Source of the DNA: Oceanobacillus chungangensis
GTDB lineage: Bacteria; Bacillota; Bacilli; Bacillales; Amphibacillaceae
Assembly (NCBI RefSeq): GCF_003369565.1
Contig: NZ_PIOD01000029.1
Location: 1-64,000, forward strand
Reading direction: 5' to 3'
DNA length: 64,000 bases
Shown: positions 60,175 through 64,000 of the stretch, piece after piece
How positions within the stretch are numbered: the stretch's first letter is position 1
Layout of the letters: each line of letters opens with the position of its first letter
The notes under the pieces: model-generated
What the model saw: the letters and a program-made list of their open reading frames with translations, nothing else
Database searches by the model: none
Told to the model about the DNA's origin: nothing
Translations under genes and position numbers: made by a program

Positions 60175-61032
60175 TTATTTGTCTTTAAAAAAGGCAATAA
60201 CCAATGCACCTTCTCCACCATAAGTGGAAATCAATGGTCCTGTTTCGGTTAATAGGGCATCTTTAAATGCATACTTATTTCGAATGTCGTCGAGCACTTT
60301 TTTCGCACGGTGCTCATCATTGCAATGGGTCATTGCGATCACTTTGTCTTCTACATTCTTTGTGTATTCTCCAATTTGATCGATAAACCGTCTAATTGAC
60401 TTTTTATCCCCGCGAACCTTTTCTGTAACTTCTATCGTACCCTCATCACTGCCACGCATTAGCAGCTTGATATTAAGGGTTTTGGCAATTTTTCCTTTTA
60501 CTTTATCTAATCTTCCACCAAGTACAAGGTTATCGAGGGTTTTCAAGACGAATAGGGTTGTAATATGCTCGGTACATTCAGTCATATAGCTTGTAAGTTG
60601 CTCAAATGTAAAGCCTTCTTCGATTTTTTCTTTTGCTTCTTGAAGTAATAAAGTGATTCCACTTGATGCTGTCTTAGTGTTGATTACTTCAATTTTACGG
60701 TTCGGTTCCTCTTCAAGTAACATGTTTTTCCCTGCAACTGCATTCTCATACGTGCTACTTAATCCTTTAGAGATGCTTAGCATTAGAATTGGAGTGCTCG
60801 GATCAACCTTCTTATATTCTGCATAGAAATCACTCGGGCTTGGAGCAGCAGAACGAGGTACTTCCTTTAACTCCTTTACTTTTCTATAAAAACCTTCTAA
60901 ATCTAAAGTGACACCGGTTTTATATTCACCATCACTAAAGTTTAAATATAGTGGAATAACTTTTATATCAATCGCATCGCTTAATTTTTTGGGAATATCA
61001 GCACCACTGTCTGTCATTAGTTGAATAGTCAT
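60175..61032 (-). CDS. DegV-family fatty-acid-binding protein (FakB-like)
   Basis: 285 residues. Two-domain DegV fold: starts IQLMTDSGADIPKKLSDAIDIKVIPLYLNF, then LSISKGLSSTYENA, then LDNLVLGGRLDKVKGKIAKTLNIKLLM, ending GPLISTYGGEGALVIAF. The conserved TDSGAD and SxGxSSTY motifs hold a fatty-acid carboxylate. FakB proteins present fatty acids to the kinase FakA, which phosphorylates them for phospholipid synthesis. No fakA nearby. Most genomes carry several paralogues. Good length. Confidence 0.88.
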   Translation of the reverse strand: MTIQLMTDSGADIPKKLSDAIDIKVIPLYLNFSDGEYKTGVTLDLEGFYRKVKELKEVPRSAAPSPSDFYAEYKKVDPSTPILMLSISKGLSSTYENAVAGKNMLLEEEPNRKIEVINTKTASSGITLLLQEAKEKIEEGFTFEQLTSYMTECTEHITTLFVLKTLDNLVLGGRLDKVKGKIAKTLNIKLLMRGSDEGTIEVTEKVRGDKKSIRRFIDQIGEYTKNVEDKVIAMTHCNDEHRAKKVLDDIRNKYAFKDALLTETGPLISTYGGEGALVIAFFKDK

Positions 61033-61140
61033 AAAAACACCTACTTTATTATTAATGTTAATAGTATATCAGCAAATAGGAAAAAGGTAGTATTTTTTTC
61101 TTATCTTCCTGTGTCAATTGTATGAATCATCAACCTTGCT

Positions 61141-62052
61141 TTATTTATTTTCCTTTTTAGAAATAGTAAATTCCGTCTTCTTTGTTGTGCTTACAATTAA
61201 CATGATTAAACCGAATAAGATAATCGACCCGCCTAAAACCTGGTACCAAGAAACCATTTCATTTAATATGAGCAGTGCTAATATTGTTGCACCAGCAGGT
61301 TGAAATGCAGTGGAGAAGGAAATGGCAGAAGCATTCATCCATTTTGCAGCCCAATTAAACAAGAAGTGACCAAAGAAAGTTGGGATAATTGCTAATGCAA
61401 TAAATACCCACCAATAATTCACTGGATAACTAACGAAAGAATGTTGTTTAACAATATTATAAATAATTAATATCGCAGCACCAATAGAAAATAGGATAAA
61501 CGTATAGGTGATGACGGATACTCGTCTTCTAATCTTTTGCCCAAAAAGCTGCGATATCGAAAGTGCAATTGCTGCAAGGATTGCGAAAACATCTCCGTAA
61601 ATGATGTCTCCACCCAACAAGAAATCTCCACGTAGAATGATTGCATTTCCAAATAATATAATAATGGCACTTATAAATGCTCCTGATGATAATCTTTCCT
61701 GCCGTAATATCGAAGGTAGAAGTAATGTAAAGATGAATTGTAATGTTAGTAATAATGCTGAACTTGAAACAGAAGTTAACTGTAAGGATTCCATTAAAAG
61801 AATTAGATGAACGGTTAGTATTATTCCTGCACCAATCAAGACAACCCAATTCTTATTCGTAATGGATTGAAATTCGTGTTTATATTTTGTAAAGATAATT
61901 GGAGCCATAATGAGCAAAGCAATCAGTAGTTGAAAATTTGCAATGATTGAAATAGGGGCTCCACTTACTAACTTAATTAGAATCGCGGTGGTTGAAATTG
62001 CAAACACACCAATAAATACAGCTATATATGGATTAAATGGAGGAATACGCAT
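61141..62052 (-). CDS. EamA-family drug/metabolite transporter
   Basis: 303 residues with ten hydrophobic segments in two EamA repeats (about 5-140 and 155-290). Repeat landmarks: FAISTTAILIKLVSGAPISIIANFQLL and GHFLFNWAAKWMNASAISFSTAFQPAGATILALLILNE. DMT exporters move amino acids, metabolites or drugs; the substrate cannot be told. Monocistronic, divergent from cshA with a 400-bp gap that belongs mostly to the cshA leader. Confidence 0.85.
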   Translation of the reverse strand: MRIPPFNPYIAVFIGVFAISTTAILIKLVSGAPISIIANFQLLIALLIMAPIIFTKYKHEFQSITNKNWVVLIGAGIILTVHLILLMESLQLTSVSSSALLLTLQFIFTLLLPSILRQERLSSGAFISAIIILFGNAIILRGDFLLGGDIIYGDVFAILAAIALSISQLFGQKIRRRVSVITYTFILFSIGAAILIIYNIVKQHSFVSYPVNYWWVFIALAIIPTFFGHFLFNWAAKWMNASAISFSTAFQPAGATILALLILNEMVSWYQVLGGSIILFGLIMLIVSTTKKTEFTISKKENK

Positions 62053-62218
62053 TGATTATTAACTTCCCTTTCGCATTAGAAGTAATGTCTTATTACTATT
62101 GTAGTCTTTCACATCTTGAAGAAACTAATAAGATTCTTTCTATCAAGTATGTCTCATTCTAACATGATGCAGAAAAAATTAACATTAATCAGGCAAGTAG
62201 TAGCTATCATTACTTTAA

Positions 62219-62228
62219 TTATGCTATA
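62219..62228 (+). promoter_or_regulatory. Extended -10 promoter of cshA
   Basis: TATGCTATACT contains TGCTATACT, an extended -10 element. The -35 region is weak. Transcription from here gives a leader of about 220 nt before the GTG start. Confidence 0.5.
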
Positions 62229-62250
62229 CTTGTACAAGCATTAGTTTTGA

Positions 62251-62282
62251 GGCCTCTTACCAAAAATGGTGATGCCTTTTTT
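62251..62282 (+). terminator. Terminator-like hairpin in the cshA leader (possible attenuator)
   Basis: GGCCTCTTACCA / TGGTGATGCC pair imperfectly around AAAA and are followed by TTTTTT. It lies only about 25 nt after the predicted start and about 170 nt before the cshA start. A premature stop here would control cshA; cold-induced helicase genes often have long regulatory leaders. Confidence 0.6.
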
Positions 62283-62452
62283 GTACTTTACAGTGAAACG
62301 TAAATATATGAAACGATTTATATATTATTTCTTAAACAAGTTAAGTTTACCTAATTATAAACGTGGTAAAACTATATAAAGAATAAAGTATGAGAAAAAT
62401 CAGGGCCTCTTTTGCGAATAAATTTTTCACAAAAAAAGGAGTAGACAATTAA

Positions 62453-63931
62453 GTGACAACATTTAAAGAAATAGGTGTTTCAGCACCTGTCATGAAGGCA
62501 TTAGAAAAAATGGGATTTGAAGAAGCAACACCAATCCAAGCAGAGACAATTCCTCTCGCAATTGCTGGAAACGATGTAATCGGACAAGCCCAAACAGGTA
62601 CAGGTAAAACAGCAGCATTCGGAATTCCGATGATCGAGAAATTCGATCCAAAATTAAGAAAGATCCAAGGTTTAGTAGTGGCACCAACAAGAGAACTTGC
62701 TATTCAAGTAGCAGAAGAACTAAACCGCCTAGCAAAATTCAAAGGTGTTCGTGCATTATCAATTTACGGTGGATCACCTATGGACCGCCAAATTCGTGCA
62801 TTAAAAGATGGCCCGCAAATTGTAGTAGCAACACCGGGAAGATTGCTTGACCATATGCGCAGAAGAACAATTCACATTGAAAACGTTCAAGTAGCGGTTC
62901 TGGACGAAGCAGATGAAATGTTAAACATGGGATTCATTGATGATATTCGTGATATTCTTAAAGGAATTCCTGAAGAACGTCAAACATTATTATTCTCGGC
63001 TACAATGCCAAGAGAAATCCGTGATATTGCTTCTAAGTTAATGAAGGAACCAAAAGAAGTTAAAGTAAAATCAAAAGAGATGACTGTAGAGAATATTGAT
63101 CAATTCTTCATCGAAATTCCAGAGAAGTACAAATTCGATACGTTAAATAATCATTTAGATATTAATTCACCTGAACTCGCGATTGTCTTCGCTAGAACGA
63201 AGAAGCGTGTTGATGAAGTTACAGAAGGACTGCAAGCAAGAGGATACCGTGCGGAAGGAATCCATGGCGATTTAACACAAGGCAAACGTATGTCTGTTCT
63301 AAATAAATTTAAAGGTGGACGCTTAGATGTATTAGTTGCAACAGATGTTGCTGCTCGTGGACTGGATATTTCTGGTGTAACTCACGTTTATAATTTTGAC
63401 ATTCCACAGGATCCAGAAAGCTACGTACACCGAATCGGACGTACAGGTCGTGCTGGACGCACTGGTGAAGCAATTTCATTTATTACACCAAGAGAAATTG
63501 CACATTTACACTTAATCGAGAAAGTTACGAAGAGTAAAATGAAACGATTAATGCCTCCTACTAACCAAGACGCTCAAAGAGGTCAACAACAAGTAGCGAT
63601 TGATAAACTGCAAAAAACAATTGAGAAACAAGATTTAAAATCATATCATGAAGCGGCAAATGAATTATTACAAGATAATGATTCGATTACTGTCATTGCA
63701 GCTGCATTGAAATTATTAACAAAAGAACGCAGAGATACGCCAGTTAGAATTTCTTCAGTTGCACCAATTAGTGTGAAGAAAGCACATGGTTCTGATAAAC
63801 GTCGTTCAAATAATAATCGTTATGGTGGTCGTAACCAAGGTTCTAGAAATCAAGGCGGACGCAACCAAAGTCAAAGTGGAGGAAGAAACCGCAAAGGCAA
63901 CTTCCAAAAACGCAGAAATCGCGATCAATAA
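62453..63931 (+). CDS. cshA: DEAD-box ATP-dependent RNA helicase CshA
   Basis: 492 residues. Q motif [26 protein letters not shown], motif I AQTGTGKT, Ia [39 protein letters not shown]; then a dimerisation region and a basic tail rich in Arg, Gly, Asn and Gln (about 430-492), as in CshA. Unwinds RNA in mRNA decay and ribosome assembly, especially in the cold. Start is GTG 62453 with AAAGGAG ten bases upstream. Long leader with an attenuator-like hairpin. Closes the window with its own terminator. Confidence 0.94.
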   Translation: MTTFKEIGVSAPVMKALEKMGFEEATPIQAETIPLAIAGNDVIGQAQTGTGKTAAFGIPMIEKFDPKLRKIQGLVVAPTRELAIQVAEELNRLAKFKGVRALSIYGGSPMDRQIRALKDGPQIVVATPGRLLDHMRRRTIHIENVQVAVLDEADEMLNMGFIDDIRDILKGIPEERQTLLFSATMPREIRDIASKLMKEPKEVKVKSKEMTVENIDQFFIEIPEKYKFDTLNNHLDINSPELAIVFARTKKRVDEVTEGLQARGYRAEGIHGDLTQGKRMSVLNKFKGGRLDVLVATDVAARGLDISGVTHVYNFDIPQDPESYVHRIGRTGRAGRTGEAISFITPREIAHLHLIEKVTKSKMKRLMPPTNQDAQRGQQQVAIDKLQKTIEKQDLKSYHEAANELLQDNDSITVIAAALKLLTKERRDTPVRISSVAPISVKKAHGSDKRRSNNNRYGGRNQGSRNQGGRNQSQSGGRNRKGNFQKRRNRDQ

Positions 63932-63945
63932 GAATTGAACTGAAG

Positions 63946-63971
63946 AAAGCTCCTATTTAGGAGCTTTTTTT
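63946..63971 (+). terminator. cshA terminator
   Basis: AAAGCTCCT / AGGAGCTTT stem with ATTT loop, then TTTT. Confidence 0.9.
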
Positions 63972-64000
63972 AATGGGCAGTTTTCAATGGATAGTTGCTT

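Overview
The window is a low-GC chromosomal segment from a Gram-positive bacterium. Gene content points to Bacillota, family Bacillaceae, possibly a salt- or alkali-tolerant genus near Oceanobacillus or Virgibacillus; the genus is inference. Markers are close relatives of Bacillus genes (CssRS with HtrA, YkoGHI, GsiB, YppG, TypA, the tre operon, PncA, CshA), Gram-positive ribosome binding sites, frequent TTG/GTG starts and a T-box leader. No rRNA, tRNA, CRISPR array, transposase or intact prophage was seen.

Layout. 0-8 kb: a VOC ring-cleavage dioxygenase, an M15 cell-wall peptidase, and a nickel/peptide-type ABC importer (lipoprotein, two permeases, one fused double ATPase) followed by a PlsY-like acyltransferase. 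8-16.5 kb: DUF456 protein, pyridoxal kinase overlapping nicotinamidase, a cysteine hydrolase, an ArsR-type regulator with MFS exporter, a GNAT enzyme, and T-box-controlled proS. 16.5-21 kb: a 20/40-bp satellite, then an M20 amidohydrolase with a polar amino-acid ABC importer behind phased boxes. 21-33 kb: glutathione peroxidase, holin-like genes, trhO, a cold-shock gene, htrA divergent from cssRS, and typA. 33-38.5 kb: the trehalose operon treP-treA-treR with two visible operators. 38.5-47.3 kb: small membrane proteins, a YkgA-type enzyme, a two-gene ABC exporter, a CapA-like lipoprotein, and a PadR / M48 protease / DUF1129 group. 47.4-53.3 kb: thioredoxin, RimJ-type GNAT, a YkoGH two-component pair with three PepSY proteins, and a DUF421 protein. 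53.4-64 kb: an uncharacterised proteasome-like Ntn hydrolase, gsiB, a frameshifted 5'-nucleotidase, a MarR regulator, an atypical glutaredoxin, yppG, an esterase, DegV, an EamA transporter and cshA with an attenuator-like leader.

Three families of dispersed non-coding repeats thread through the window. Family A (four copies, about 170-450 bp, MITE-like) also separates treP from treA. Family B (about 90-350 bp) occurs in both orientations. Family C (about 85 bp, hairpin plus conserved tail) lies, in one copy, between the proS T-box terminator and proS. They account for several gene-free stretches and for spurious ORFs.

The observations I rate highest are the proteasome-like protein with a Thr1/Asp17/Lys geometry, duplicated 11-bp triple repeats before two PepSY genes, the repeat families and satellite, the NPHC glutaredoxin, the frameshifted nucleotidase, and a perfect 29-bp operator with no adjacent regulator gene.
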